This document shows, piece by piece, positions 44,999 through 55,854 of a stretch of DNA of 64,000 nt. Under the pieces are notes generated by a model. It made no database searches. It was not told the DNA's origin and worked only from the letters and a program-made list of their open reading frames with translations. The translations under genes and the position numbers were made by a program. The first letter of the stretch is position 1. Each line of letters starts with the position of its first letter. The stretch covers positions 7,564,001 to 7,628,000 of the forward strand of contig OY744462.1 of the NCBI GenBank assembly GCA_963556145.1. The letters are read 5' to 3'. The stretch is from Hygrocybe punicea. Lineage: Eukaryota; Basidiomycota; Agaricomycetes; Agaricales; Hygrophoraceae.

Positions 44999-46459
44999 TC
45001 ACTCAGTTGGAGCTGCAACCGCAGCGGCTGCTTGTCTCTGGGCCCTCTTCTCCTTGATCTTTGCGAGAGCGCTATTCTTTGCAAGCGGCCGTTGAGCCGA
45101 GGTATAACTTGGAAAGATATGGCTTGTGAGGATGGGCTTGTCATTGGATCCCACTGAGCAGTTGTCAACCTACTCACCGATTCCACCATACCATGAGGTC
45201 GTTGACCTCTTCCTTCTCTTCAACGTCCTCGAAAAGTTCCAAAATGCTACTGTAGAAGCGTTCGGAGTCTGTTACCGTGTCGGACCGCGAAAAAACTGCG
45301 GAGGAGCTGAGGGCGAACCGAGTCTGGAGCGGATTATATAGCGGGTGATAGAAAAACAGAGGCGGGACCAGACAGACCTGAGTCGCTATGTAAGCGAGTG
45401 ACGCTGGGGTGACACCTGTCATGCCATGGATTCGTGCATTCCCAGATCGCGTGGCCTTGTTCTCCTTGTCAATGGAACTTGGCGACGTGAATACATGCTT
45501 ATATGCCTGCAATGAGTCGGTAGATAACAGAGCAACGAAACAGAGGATAAAATACAACGCACTGAAACGAGAATCGGACTTCTGAACAAGCCCTTCCACG
45601 GGTCCTCCGGATCATAATCGTAACCTGCATATAGGAAGACTGGCCATTGGTCACCGGAAACTACCATCTCTCCACTTCGCAGCTTCTCTTTAACTCTGTA
45701 TAAATTAGTGTGAGGCAAGGACGAACCTGAAGGATAGATTGGATCCACTTACTCAGCATTGGCCCAATCCAAGCCTGCAGGGCAGAGTAGCGCTCCTGTA
45801 CGTTCATGGTGGAAACCGCGATCCATGACATTGCGCCCAAGTGGTGGGCTGAGGGTTTGGCCTCGAGGTGTTATCCAATCAAATATAGGACCCTTGAGAC
45901 TTTTCGTGTCATCAGAGCGGGCGCTTGACACCCCCTTTTGTATCTAAGGACAAAAGCCTTGATCAGCGGCAGAAGGATCTTGTTGACTGGACGTACCATT
46001 TCAGCTATACTCCCCATATCTTCCCCGTCACCGTTCATGAGACGCTGCTCAAGACCTGGGATCATCTGCAACAATGCCTCAAAAACTCGGTGCTCCCTTC
46101 TCTGCCCGTGACGACGAACAATTATGCGCGGTTAAATTAGGGACGGATGATTGAAGCGTGGGAGAGACAAACTCGTAAGTAAAAGCTTCATCCGGCTCTT
46201 CCGCCAGTTCTCCCACTCGTAATAGACCGTTGGTGAGAAGGGCCGAAACACTGCATAATGCATGTATGGTCCGGCCAAAGTGACGGCCGTGATGGACTAA
46301 CGGATTAGCGAGACAGCTGTAAAGAGGGATAAGAGCAGTAAGTTTCCAAATCCAAAAGGTTTGAAAATTCAACACTTACGGGTGTTTTTTTGGCCCAAGT
46401 GTAAGGGCGCCCGCCCTTTTACGGCTTGCTGTGGCCCGGGTGTCCTCCTCCTCAGACAT
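44999..46459 (-). CDS. DUF6698 family protein
   Basis: Eight exons join exactly in frame on the minus strand: 46459-46380, 46316-46173, 46099-45997, 45943-45753, 45695-45563, 45506-45378, 45323-45178, 45122-44999 (1050 nt, 349 residues). Diagnostic blocks are NPLVHHGRHFGRTIHALC, SSARSDDTKSLKGPIFDWIT, DRGFHHERTGALLCPAGLDW, VVSGDQWPVFLYAGYDYDP, EDPWKGLFRSPILV, NARIHGMTGVTPASLAYIA and VTDSERFYSSILELFED. The N-terminus is acidic then basic (MSEEEDTRATASRKRAG), the C-terminus Lys/Ala-rich. DUF6698 is a large uncharacterised family in mushroom-forming fungi, with many copies per genome; biochemical function unknown. No sign of decay. Confidence 0.88.
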
Positions 46460-46686
46460 TCAATTTGAATCAATAGTCCAGGAAGACTTGAAAGAAGGAA
46501 GAGTCGAAAGGGAAAAGATTTGCGAGTTGACGAGTTGACGATACTGCCAGAATTTACTGAATATATACAGCAAAGCTCTCAGGCACCAAGGCTTCTGACT
46601 CGACACTGACTCAGAATGACTGGTATTGACTCGATTAGACCAAATGGGACCAAACATAGTCTGAGAATCGGACGGGTATAAATGCA

Positions 46687-46986
46687 TCAGTTGACGGTGC
46701 TGGTATGTAGCGGTGACCCACCCACCATACTCTGTGACTCATGCCTTTGATCCATAGTAGTACCAGTAGTTGCATCTATCTCCATCAAATCCGTACTTCG
46801 ACCAACGCTGTCCTCCAATTCAATCACAATAAGGGCTATGGGCTGAAGGTTTGGAAATGGTGTGTCCTGATGCTTCATTAATGTGTTAGAACGCATAAGC
46901 TGATTCTTGACAGGCCGGTAAACGCAGACGGCGAACGAGTCAAACCCTCGGAGTTGCCCAATCACCGCCTTTCCCATCGGTTCCAC
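46687..46986 (-). other. Unassigned open frame
   Basis: 99 codons including GQLRGFDSFAVCVYRPV and PFPNLQPIALIVIELEDS. Protein-like composition, but no family recognised and no linked exons confirmed. Confidence 0.25.
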
Positions 46987-47496
46987 GGTCCATGCTGCAT
47001 TTGCCCAGTGACCAGAGTCTTAGCCCGAGGGCGGTCCCAATTCATAGAAGCAGCTATCTTGATGGTCAGGACTGGTCGCCTTGCCGGACAGTATGTTGCT
47101 TGTTGTGCGCGTGGTAGATGCGGATATATGGGTGAGTTTCAGCAGGTTCCGATATTAAGAAAGAAATACTGACCTTGAGTGGAAGTTCACATTGAACGCC
47201 TATATGGCAAGATTGGAGTGCCGGTGCAGTCCTATCCGTCGAGAGGTTGGCATTTCAACATTGTTGAAGTGATGATCATTGATTTCCAGACGCAATACAG
47301 ATCCTGGAGAACCGCGCCCGCCCGCGTATGAACAACTTGAATCAGTCAGTAACGATGCTGAACTGAATCAAAATGGAGGATCCTCACGGCATCGTCTCCA
47401 AGGGTCTGATGTATTGAGTGGTGAATTTTTCGCATACCAAGTCAGTTAGCTAGACGCTGAAGAACTGAATCAGACATCAACCTGAATAATTCTACA

Positions 47497-47757
47497 TTGG
47501 TAGACATTCCTTCACCCCGGAAACCAGTGCGTGGTCGTCTTATTCCGTCTACATCACCTGAATTACTCCAATTATTGCAACTCAATTCTCCAGTTCGGCC
47601 AGGTTTGAAGGAATCTGACTTTCGCGCCTTGTTTGCTAGGTGCACCTGTGGCTTGATCATGAGACGAAAGGCCTTCAAGAACCATTACTGCCCGAACGAG
47701 AATGCCTTGACGCTTGAGGCCAACGTCATTGAGATTACCGATAACGATAGTGATTAG
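47497..47757 (+). other. Possible small or 3'-exon coding region with Cys/His cluster
   Basis: 86 codons. The C-terminal half has a zinc-finger-like ARCTCGLIMRRKAFKNHYC segment (C-x-C...H-x3-C) followed by an acidic tail (ITDNDSD). It could be a 3' exon of a gene beginning further upstream around 46.9-47.4 kb. No function can be given. Confidence 0.3.
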
Positions 47758-48144
47758 TCACGGCCAAAACTTTGTTTTTGTTTTTGTTTTCAATTTTCTG
47801 CAATGACATTTAATGGCGTTAATTCTTTAAATGGGTGATGGAGTCTCAAAGCAGCTGCAAACTGTGATTGTAGAAGAGCGACGCCATTGCTCAAGCACAA
47901 ACTTGTAATACTGTGTGATTTTCGCGTCAGCTAACTATGTATAGTTGCGAAGGAAGGAGCTCACGCGATTGCTGTGCCACAGTTGCTTGAATTGACTCTG
48001 TTGAATTAACTGGCCCCTCCTCCAAAAGCCTGAAGGTTTGGTTTTCTAAACTGGGAGTGTAAAAGTGTGTGAATTGACGCTTGCGGGAGCAATACAAATA
48101 GATATTGACAAAATGATATTACAGTAGTAGTGAAAAAATGATAT

Positions 48145-50484
48145 TTATAATTTTTTTATGACAGCAAGCTGCTCTTTGGATACCGCAATGAACGGGTTGT
48201 GGGGTGTGTCGGGTTTTGCGAGGACGCACATCCCCTCCCTGTTCATTTTATCAATCAGAAGAATGTCACCTGTGATTGAGTCACCTTTGATCACCACCAC
48301 TAGCTCCTGAGGGCCTTGCGGATGTACCGGGTCGAGAAACTGAATAGGAATGTTCGTGCGCACAGTCGATAGGCGATCACGCATTTGAACATCAACATGT
48401 GTTCGATTTCCCCCATTGGATGACGGTAGGGTGAAACCAAGGCGACCGAATAGTGTACTACCTGCCCATTCTTTAGTAAAAGTCACCATAATCTTTAAGG
48501 CATAAAGTTGGCGGTCTGCGAGCCAAAGGTCCAGATCGGCTATGAAGAAGTCAGACACACAATGCAGAACAGATCGACAGCATGGCGTACCTTCTGCGTT
48601 GTCATCCGGCCTTCCAGGTGTCCGCGATGATGGGTCCCAAGCGGGACTGACTGGTTCTGAAAACATGTCGACTGGGATGGGGGTAGATGGCGTGAGGGGA
48701 GTGGTCGACAGAGGAATGGGTGGTCGCATGGGCACGCTGGTTCCCGATCCAGTATACTCTCTCGCCTCCATGACTCGAATTGGGCACTCTTGCAGTGGCA
48801 GCAGTGCACCATCGTGGCTGCGATGCATTAGTTCGGTGCAACGCAACTGGAAACGATAAGACTCACTCAAATATTGTTAAATCCCGAAACTTGAACATGG
48901 ATTTTCGCACCGTGGCTTCTAACTCCACTATGGCGACCCCTCGGAAGTGATTTACGTCTTTTATGATACCTCGGTAGTCCTTGCAGGGTCCTTGAATAAC
49001 TACAACACGCCGGCCGACTAGTGGATCCACAGTGTCACACTGTGCAACCTGTGTGCTAGGAACAGCGTCCGATCGTCCCTCGCAGAAATCAAGATCTCTG
49101 ACGAGTACCTGTACCTTCAAAAGATGCGTGAGGGGAGTGAAATGGGGATTATGAATGGGAACGAATTTACCTCGGTGGAGGAGGGCCCATGAAATGTTAC
49201 TACAGAATTATTGCAAGAAACCACCCAGCCCGTCTTTCCGATCTCCCGTCCTGACCTGACATTGACGAAGTCGCCAGGCCGAAAGTGCCTCGTGATATGG
49301 ACAGCGGGAACATCAATGACATTTTCCGAAGCACCCATTCCGCTGGGAAGGACCTGGATAATGGCAGCGCTGACGGCATGCACCTCGCCAATCACCCCCG
49401 CCCATCGACCCCAAGTGACTTCTACTCGATCTCCAGGACGTAGAGAAGAATTGGAAATTTGATTAAACGCACCGGAGAGGTCGTTCGATCGAACACCCCC
49501 ACTTGCCTGAAATTCGAGCAACTCGGCCACCGTCGGAATGGCCAGTTCCTGAACGAAGTCCTCTAAAATAAATTGTTTCTCGAGGAGGCCGTTCTTGTAT
49601 ATTTCTTTTTGAAACTTCCAACACTGGTCGCACTTCTCCACCGAATCTGGCCCATATGCATTGGCAATGCCATCTTGATCAAATAGACGCTTGGGAGGCC
49701 GGCTTTTCCGGGCCGCACCCTTCCGCTTTTTGCGTTCTAATCACAGGCGAGGGATGAGAGCTACCTTGGCGGATATATGACTCTTAACTGCAAGAACGTA
49801 GGCTAGATCCCCACAGTATAGGCCCGATGCAATCTGGACCCAGCTCCCTACCTGGGGATTGAAAAAGGACACGGAGAGAGTGAGTAACGATACTGCCTCC
49901 TCGATGGGAACGCGGACAATGTCTCGTATAAAGATATTAGTCTGAGCACGGCAGGCTTCACAAATGTCGCGTTCGGATTTTGCCTCCACATAAATTTTGC
50001 CAGGAAGAGAAGGCCGGGTGAAAGCAGAAAGTATTTTCGGCTGCTGAGAGGAAACTGTGGAGTTAAACAGCAAACGATAGATGATGTTTTGTTCATCCAT
50101 GCGCTGTCGAGACAACATCAGTACGACGGGAAAACTGGAGAAACCGTACTTACGTGGACTGGTACCATCCAGAGTGGGGCATCGTATATAGTTGGGAGCA
50201 GGGTAACCTGGGGCACATCCTCTTCCGGGATATAACATTGGGCACGCGGTCCATACTTTTCAGTGAACTCTTGGGCAATCCGAGCTAGGTCAGCATCTGG
50301 AAGTTCAAGTGGTTGACGATAGAAAAGATATTCTTCGCCCGAGCGGGCGTGTAAATCCTCGTTTGCAACTGGAACCAAGTTCAAGTTAGCTTGTTGCAAT
50401 GCTTGCGAGTGATCACCTACAAAGCTCGCTTTCGCTCGCTTCATCGTCCGAGTCACTGTCCGAGTCATTGTCCAAGTCGGCCAT
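48145..50484 (-). pseudogene. Spt5-like NGN/KOW protein, disrupted
   Basis: The minus strand begins MADLDNDSDSDSDDE (50484-50421), an acidic head like Spt5. Then 50368-50154 (FTEKYGPRAQCYIP) and exon 3 from 50103 with an NGN-like domain (KILSAFTRPSLPGKIYVEA, DIVRVPIEEAVSLLT) and the first KOW-like motif (VGSWVQIASGLYCGD). At 49741-49743 an in-frame TGA follows LIPRL; the same frame continues LERKKRKGAARKSRPPKRLFD and KOW motifs RPGDRVEVTWGRWAGVIGEV and RPGDFVNVRSGREIGKTGWV. After an intron (about 49114-49170) comes VGRRVVVIQGPCKDYRGIIK. The last block (CTELMHRSHDGALLPLQE to the end) is in another frame and I found no splice site joining it. Spt5 itself is a transcription elongation factor; shortened Spt5-like copies are multiplied in Agaricomycetes. 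Two defects suggest a dead copy. Confidence 0.75.
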
Positions 50485-50666
50485 TGCTTCAATGTCTATA
50501 TAATGCAAGGTATGGTTCTGTCCAGTGCACCCAATCAATTCTGAACTCTACACTGAAGTAAGCCCCAAGCGTGACTTACATCGACTCTAGCCTTTTTTCT
50601 CATTTTACACCAGAGTATTGTGATTGAATTCGAACATCGACTAAAACTATTTTATTGCATGATAAC

Positions 50667-50896
50667 TTAGGGCCGGTTCATTGTTCGCAAACGTTCATCC
50701 CTAATTGAATACGACTACTACTAGTAGTACGGAGCCTCGGTGTATGCAAGCAACGACTGGGTAGGGTTTTCCTGCACACACTGGCACTGGGCAGAAAATG
50801 CAGAGGACAACGGAAAGCATGACTATTCAAGCAAGAATTCGTACTTATGCCGCGATTGTTTAGGGCCGGTTCTGAAAAGGCTTAAACCGGCCCTAA
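50667..50896. mobile_element. Small inverted-repeat element (MITE)
   Basis: TTAGGGCCGGTT at 50667-50678 and its complement at 50885-50896 bound 230 bp. The right end also forms a strong local hairpin (50854-50871 with 50885-50902, 18 perfect pairs, GATTGTTTAGGGCCGGTT). No target duplication is certain. Confidence 0.55.
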
Positions 50897-51175
50897 ACAA
50901 TCTCCGAATAAAAGTTGAAAGCGTCAAGTTGAAGAATGCTTTCACTCTTTCTATACCGATACTGGAGTGTAATATACAGTGCTAGTAGTACTAATAGTAC
51001 CATAGTTGAACAGCAATGACTAAGGCTAAAAGTACTAAAGGCAAAAGAGGAGTAGGTCTTTCAAAGTTATAATTTTGTGCCTCTGTTGCCAGTGGTTACT
51101 CACACATGGCTATCATCATGATAGGCTCTGGCTGGGGGATCTGAGAGATGGATCCATAACACCAGAAGTGGGGCA

Positions 51176-52756
51176 GTGCCACTACCAGCCCGAAAAAACA
51201 ACGTCGTACCACCAGTCCACGGTCAGCGTACCCCTCGATTCTCAAATGACCAAGTCAAACGAATTAAGTTAGCAAAATTGGTTGAACTGGAGGCCAAATT
51301 TTTTGAGAAGCGTGCAAAATGGTTTGGTGATTTTTTGGAGAAGCCCGGCAGTGAGTGTTTCCAGCTAATTGAGTTTTTACTTTCTTTGACAGAAAAAATG
51401 ATTAGATACAGTTGTATGTAAGGGAATTAGGTTAGCGGACTTGCGAGAACGAGTGATCACGCAAGAATGCATTCAAAAAGCCCAACAGCGCTTTGAAGAA
51501 ATGCAAGCATCTAATTTTCCTTCTTGTGGCACTTCCCGGAGATGGGTAGAGGACGTAGAGGATGAGCCTGAATGGCTGGTAATATATGCAGGAGAGCATG
51601 AACTTGAAGATACAGAGGATGGAGGTACAAAGGGTGAAGGTACAAAGGGTGGAGGTACAAAGAGTAAAGGTACAAAGGATGGAGGTACAGGAGGTGCAGG
51701 TACCGGAGGTGGACATCAGGTCAAGGTTAAGGTCAAGGATGGGTTCAATGTAACTTTGTCATTCCTGATGGTGATACTTGTGATAATGAAGATTTGCAGG
51801 AAAAAGAGGTCCAATTCATGCTTGAAGCAGCACAAGATTTATTTGCGGAGAATCCACCAGTTTGTCCGGAGGTGGGGGACGACAAGCGACATCAAGAGTC
51901 AGCACATTATCCATTCCTGGATTACGATATACTCTCAGATGAGGAAGATATGGGAAATAAAGAAGTAATAATCGTAATCTTTAAATGTCTCTGGCTGAAT
52001 CATTTCTGCACAGTTAATGCATGAGAACACCAAGGATCCATTCTCTGCTGATGCTCATGAACCCATAGGGCTAAGGCACGATGTACAGTCATGGCACCAA
52101 CAAGCACATGAAGTAAGTACTATGGTTTTGTCAGATTTGATACTTTCTCAAAGTAACTCAGGCCGAGGGGCTCGTTCCCTCTGCTGATCTCCTTGGCACA
52201 CATAGTGCCCAAAGATTAAAGTCTTCCCGTCGTTACTTACAAGCCACAGAAAAGCACACGTCATATCTTAACAAGATATTGGAACGACTGTGTCCGAAAG
52301 AATGGAACCGCCTGCAACGAGCTCACAAGGCTGGCCGCTGGTATCAAGATATCGAACAATCTTGCTTCCTGGGTACAGCTACAGTCTGGAAGCTTCAGGT
52401 CGATGTTCACATCGATCAGAATGATTTTGAGTTGTGTGTTCTGACCTGTGGAGGTAATTTTGTTGGGGGTGGTTTGTATTTACCGGACCTGAATTTGTGC
52501 CTAACGCAAGTGCCTCAACCTTTTGAATATCTTTTGGGTTGACAGACAACACCTTAGGTACAACCCTGGCGATATTGTTATTATCAGATCACAGTACTTA
52601 TTCCACGCAATTGGGAAGTGGGACCCAGGTCCCATGTTGCCCGAACACACCTGTACACCAGGTCGTGTTGCTTGGGTTTATTTCACACATCGTGACGTAG
52701 TTTTGGAGTTGGAAGGAAAGCCCAAGGACTGGGTAATTCTGGGACAAAAAAAATAA
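51176..52756 (+). CDS. 2OG-Fe(II) dioxygenase-like protein (TET/JBP-related, transposon-associated type); 5' end uncertain
   Basis: Exons: (...)-51350, 51436-51719, 51800-51964, 52014-52112, 52162-52505, 52546-52756, all phase-compatible without stops. The first exon given here opens inside the frame; a stop lies upstream near 51120, and an acceptor (GATAG) near 51124 points to a further 5' exon. The N-terminal part is basic (KLVELEAKFFEKRAKWFG), then acidic and Gly/Thr repeats. The C-terminal part has HKAGRWYQDIEQSCFLGTAT, WKLQVDVHIDQND with an HxD iron-binding pair, GGNFVGGGLYLPDL, YNPGDIVIIR, a distal His in YLFHAIGKW and Arg in TPGRVAWVYF, the double-stranded beta-helix oxygenase order. 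The intron 52506-52545 is GC-AG. Such genes are expanded in mushroom fungi beside KDZ/Plavaka-type transposons and were proposed to oxidise 5-methylcytosine; activity here is inference. Confidence 0.7.
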
Positions 52757-53275
52757 GACTGGAGTTGGCTAGTTTATTATCATTCCCACTTGGGATCCCA
52801 CAGTTCATGTTATCAATATTACTTAGTTGTAAACAGAGATCACTTGTTCAACTTGATATATTCATGCAAATAGCACAAGAGCAGCAACATTACACAACCT
52901 AATACGGCCTTGTGATACCACCTCGGCCCCGTGCACCTTCCCCTCACTGACCAGCTTGACCTGTCGTATAACGACAAATTTGACTGCTCCGGCCTCCGTG
53001 AGAAGCCAATACAGCTGGGATGTCCAAGTCATTGTGTAATGATTGTCACAGGTTTTTTCCCACGACCCGTACCCGTACCCGTCAAAACCCGTGCCCGCCG
53101 AGTACGGGGCCGCAGGTCACTCACTATGTAGAAAATTTATGATAAGTATTATTAAAATAAAATTGAGAGATGGTCAGGCGTAGGACGTAGGAACACCTGC
53201 TTACCCTACTAACTGTTGCCACCCCATGTCCGTCGGCACCAATACGTCGTCGTCATCCGTGTCACCCTCCTGGGT
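52757..53275. other. Intergenic region with GTACCC remnant
   Basis: 53060-53110 has ACCCGTACCCGTACCCGT repeats as in the hAT subtermini, a likely hAT remnant. No gene. Confidence 0.4.
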
Positions 53276-53330
53276 ACCTCGCGGTTGCCGCACCGACGTC
53301 AATTGACGTGACAGAGCGTGTCCGCGAGGT
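53276..53330. repeat. Dispersed palindrome, copy J
   Basis: Left arm ACCTCGCGGT (53276), core ACGTCAATTGACGT (GTCAATTGAC at 53298-53307) and right arm TCCGCGAGGT ending at 53330. Confidence 0.72.
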
Positions 53331-53596
53331 GCATTTGGAGAGCCGTTGGCCGTGGTGATCCATGTGGGATGTCGGCACAAATGGTGCTGACATGTGGATG
53401 TCGCCTAACGGGAGTGGGCGTGGTCATTGATGACATGCCGCTGTGGTTGTGGGAGGGATGGTTAGTCTTCGCGTTCGCGTTTGTGTTTGCTTTGTGGATG
53501 TGGGTATGGGTGTGGTGTGGGCATTATACGTTGTGCGTTGTCGCGGTCGGTGATAGGTGTTGTAAGATAGAACAAATAAAAACTTATCTATCTATG

Positions 53597-53628
53597 GCAG
53601 CGGGGGTGGGTGCACCACTCCCCGCTGC
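53597..53628. repeat. Second conserved hairpin module (copy near palindrome J)
   Basis: GCAGCGGGG pairs with CCCCGCTGC around GTGGGTGCACCAC. It is preceded by TATCTATG and followed by ATTTC and CGTCTTCTGCCGTTGTC. It lies 310 bp downstream of palindrome J in the same orientation as the other pairs. Confidence 0.6.
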
Positions 53629-53699
53629 ATTTCTCTTCGTCTTCTGCCGTTGTCTGCGGTTGTTGCTGTTGTGTTAAAGGTAAGGTTGCGTCACGCGGA

Positions 53700-55080
53700 T
53701 GTGAGCCAACATTTGAGTGATGAAATAACCGAACAAAAATGGGTAATATATATAACGTGCAGGACTCACCTTTTTTACGAGAAACCTGCACAGGTCACAA
53801 GATCCGTGTCAGTCATCATGTGCATGAAAGCGAGTGAGCTCTGTTTAGGAGCTGTCGAGGATGTCACCATAAATGCAGAGTCACGTTGACGCCTGCCCAC
53901 CTTTACTATTGTTGCATGCATTTCAATATCCGACTCGCGAGGGCGTCCTCGCCCGAAAGTTGAGGCAGCGCTAGCTATTGAATACGAGAGCTGAGAGAAA
54001 CTGGTCGTATTTGGCCTTCACAACGAGTGTTTCCTTCCCGGGGTCCTTGACCCTCCAGAAACTGGCCCAGCAGTACAGGGCCCTCTAAACCATTCCGCCA
54101 AGGCTGCATTGCCTATGGTCGGTGGCTGCAAAGGAAATACAGGGGATGGAAAGCGGCATGAGCGGGTTTTACGGAATGCCAATGACATCCTTGGCGTGAA
54201 GTGCCTAACCTAAATCGAAGACAGGATCAGTGTTGAGAAACAGAGAATGAACAGTTCCCAAAGCAAGTGTATTTACGGATTATGTTCTGACGATAACCCG
54301 GTCAGCAACGAAAAAGGGGTGGTTGGACCTCACGTGCACGAGGTCGTAACCTTCGCAGCAAAGTCAATTATAGTCATTTCTTGAGGATTAAAAACAACTA
54401 AGTCTACGGTGTACATGGTTAAACGAGGCAAATACTACGATGTAGGCGGGGGGTTTAAAACTAATTGTTGTGCATGACGTTCGGATGGGTGGCTAAAAAA
54501 ATACGGCTTCAAGCTTCAGCTCACGTTTTATTGCAGTAGGGCCAGCTAGAGGTCCTCATACAGGAATTGCACTTGCCAGTGCAAGTCCAGCACACATCCC
54601 GGAGCAGCTCTCCGGATTCTGTTCTAAGTTCACCCTACCTGAGCCCTAATAGGGTGTTCTCTGCTTTCTATGATACATTCCGCAGATTGTTCCTCTAGCC
54701 TGAGATTCACTCTTTGGATTGGAACAGCCCATTCATTGGCGGAAGAAAATCCGAGAAGCTTAAAGTTCAGTCATCAAGATCGTTGTAATATACATTTTCA
54801 CTGTTTCTAAGTCCATAATTCAAAAATTTACTTGTAGTACTAGTAGGTGGTAGTGAATTTACAATGTAAGCGGGTACTGCTCAGGCTTGTTAAACTATCG
54901 CCGAACCCTCACCGTAATGATACTATTATTAATAATTGCGGCAAGGCCACTCCTTCACGTGATTTTGGAGGCCTGCCCTAAACAAGTTTGCGACAAAGAC
55001 AGGCGTGTGACATTTAAGTTCTGTTTCTTTACTTCAATGATAATAATAATCCAGCCATGATCATAGTCGTTGTGACCGCT
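53700..55080. other. Gene-free region
   Basis: No coding region, RNA or clear element is visible in this 1.4 kb. A few short inverted words occur, but nothing I can support. Confidence 0.4.
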
Positions 55081-55582
55081 TTATAATTTAGCTAGTAGTA
55101 TGTGGATGTAATGGAAAACTGGACCAGCCCGGTTGGGATCGACACAGAGGAGTGTTGCAACTTCCCGACAGCCCGATAAATTAGATACTTGCTCATATGT
55201 CCTGCATACGAATTGACAGCTTCGAGCACAGGCCCACATGTGACGGTCGTCATGTAAGAGGTGGATCTCGTCAATGATGAGCAGGCGGACGAGGTTAGTG
55301 ATCCGTTTGACTCCACGCAGCTGATTTGCACACCGCTTGGGGTGTATGCGTCTCACCACAATCTTGTTGTAGAGCATGCTGACAGTGATGCCCTGTTTCT
55401 CGCGCTGACCATTCACCATGAGGAAATGTCACTTGAACTGTTGGGAAGACCCTCAACTTCATGCCAAGTTTGCAGGTCAACCACTGGGAACAGGCCCGCG
55501 GTGACTGCGCATCATGGTGTGCGATGCGGAGGGCCACGGTGAGCATCCAACTCCTACTCTTTTGACAGTATGCTTCGAACAT
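55081..55582 (-). pseudogene. Brr2/Ski2-type RNA helicase fragment
   Basis: The minus strand encodes ITNLVRLLIIDEIHLLHDDR, the DEIH-box motif II region characteristic of Brr2-like spliceosomal helicases. Similarity then shifts frame: GPVLEAVNSY in the next frame, then VATLLCVDP back in the first. Upstream sequence has GEWSAREtGHH-like fragments without a clean frame. Full-length Brr2 is about 2100 residues, so this is a short, frameshifted relic. Confidence 0.7.
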
Positions 55583-55854
55583 CGGAGATACACCTTTATA
55601 AGCCCTTCAAGTTCGTGTTTTAATCCTACTCACATCGTCACGGCAGTAGTTGCCTTCTTAAATCATGTGTACAGTAGAATTTCGAGTTCATACAATTTTC
55701 AGCCTCAAACAAATGATCATAACTAAGCCATCTGCGAGTCTGGGTTTGAATCCTACTTGACTCACTCGTCTGAGTCACGGACGCCCTACCAATGATTCAT
55801 CCGCTGTCATAAACCCGCACCGGTCCTGAAGTTCGCGGGAACCTGCCCACTAGT
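55583..55854. other. Upstream flank of Plavaka gene
   Basis: No gene. A tandem of CTCACTCGTCTGAGTCACGG-type words is present. I could not identify a terminal inverted repeat for the transposon here. Confidence 0.35.

Noticed and set aside
55735..55790. tRNA-like word GGTTTGAATCC before the Plavaka gene
   Set aside because: The T-arm bases do not pair and no cloverleaf is possible.
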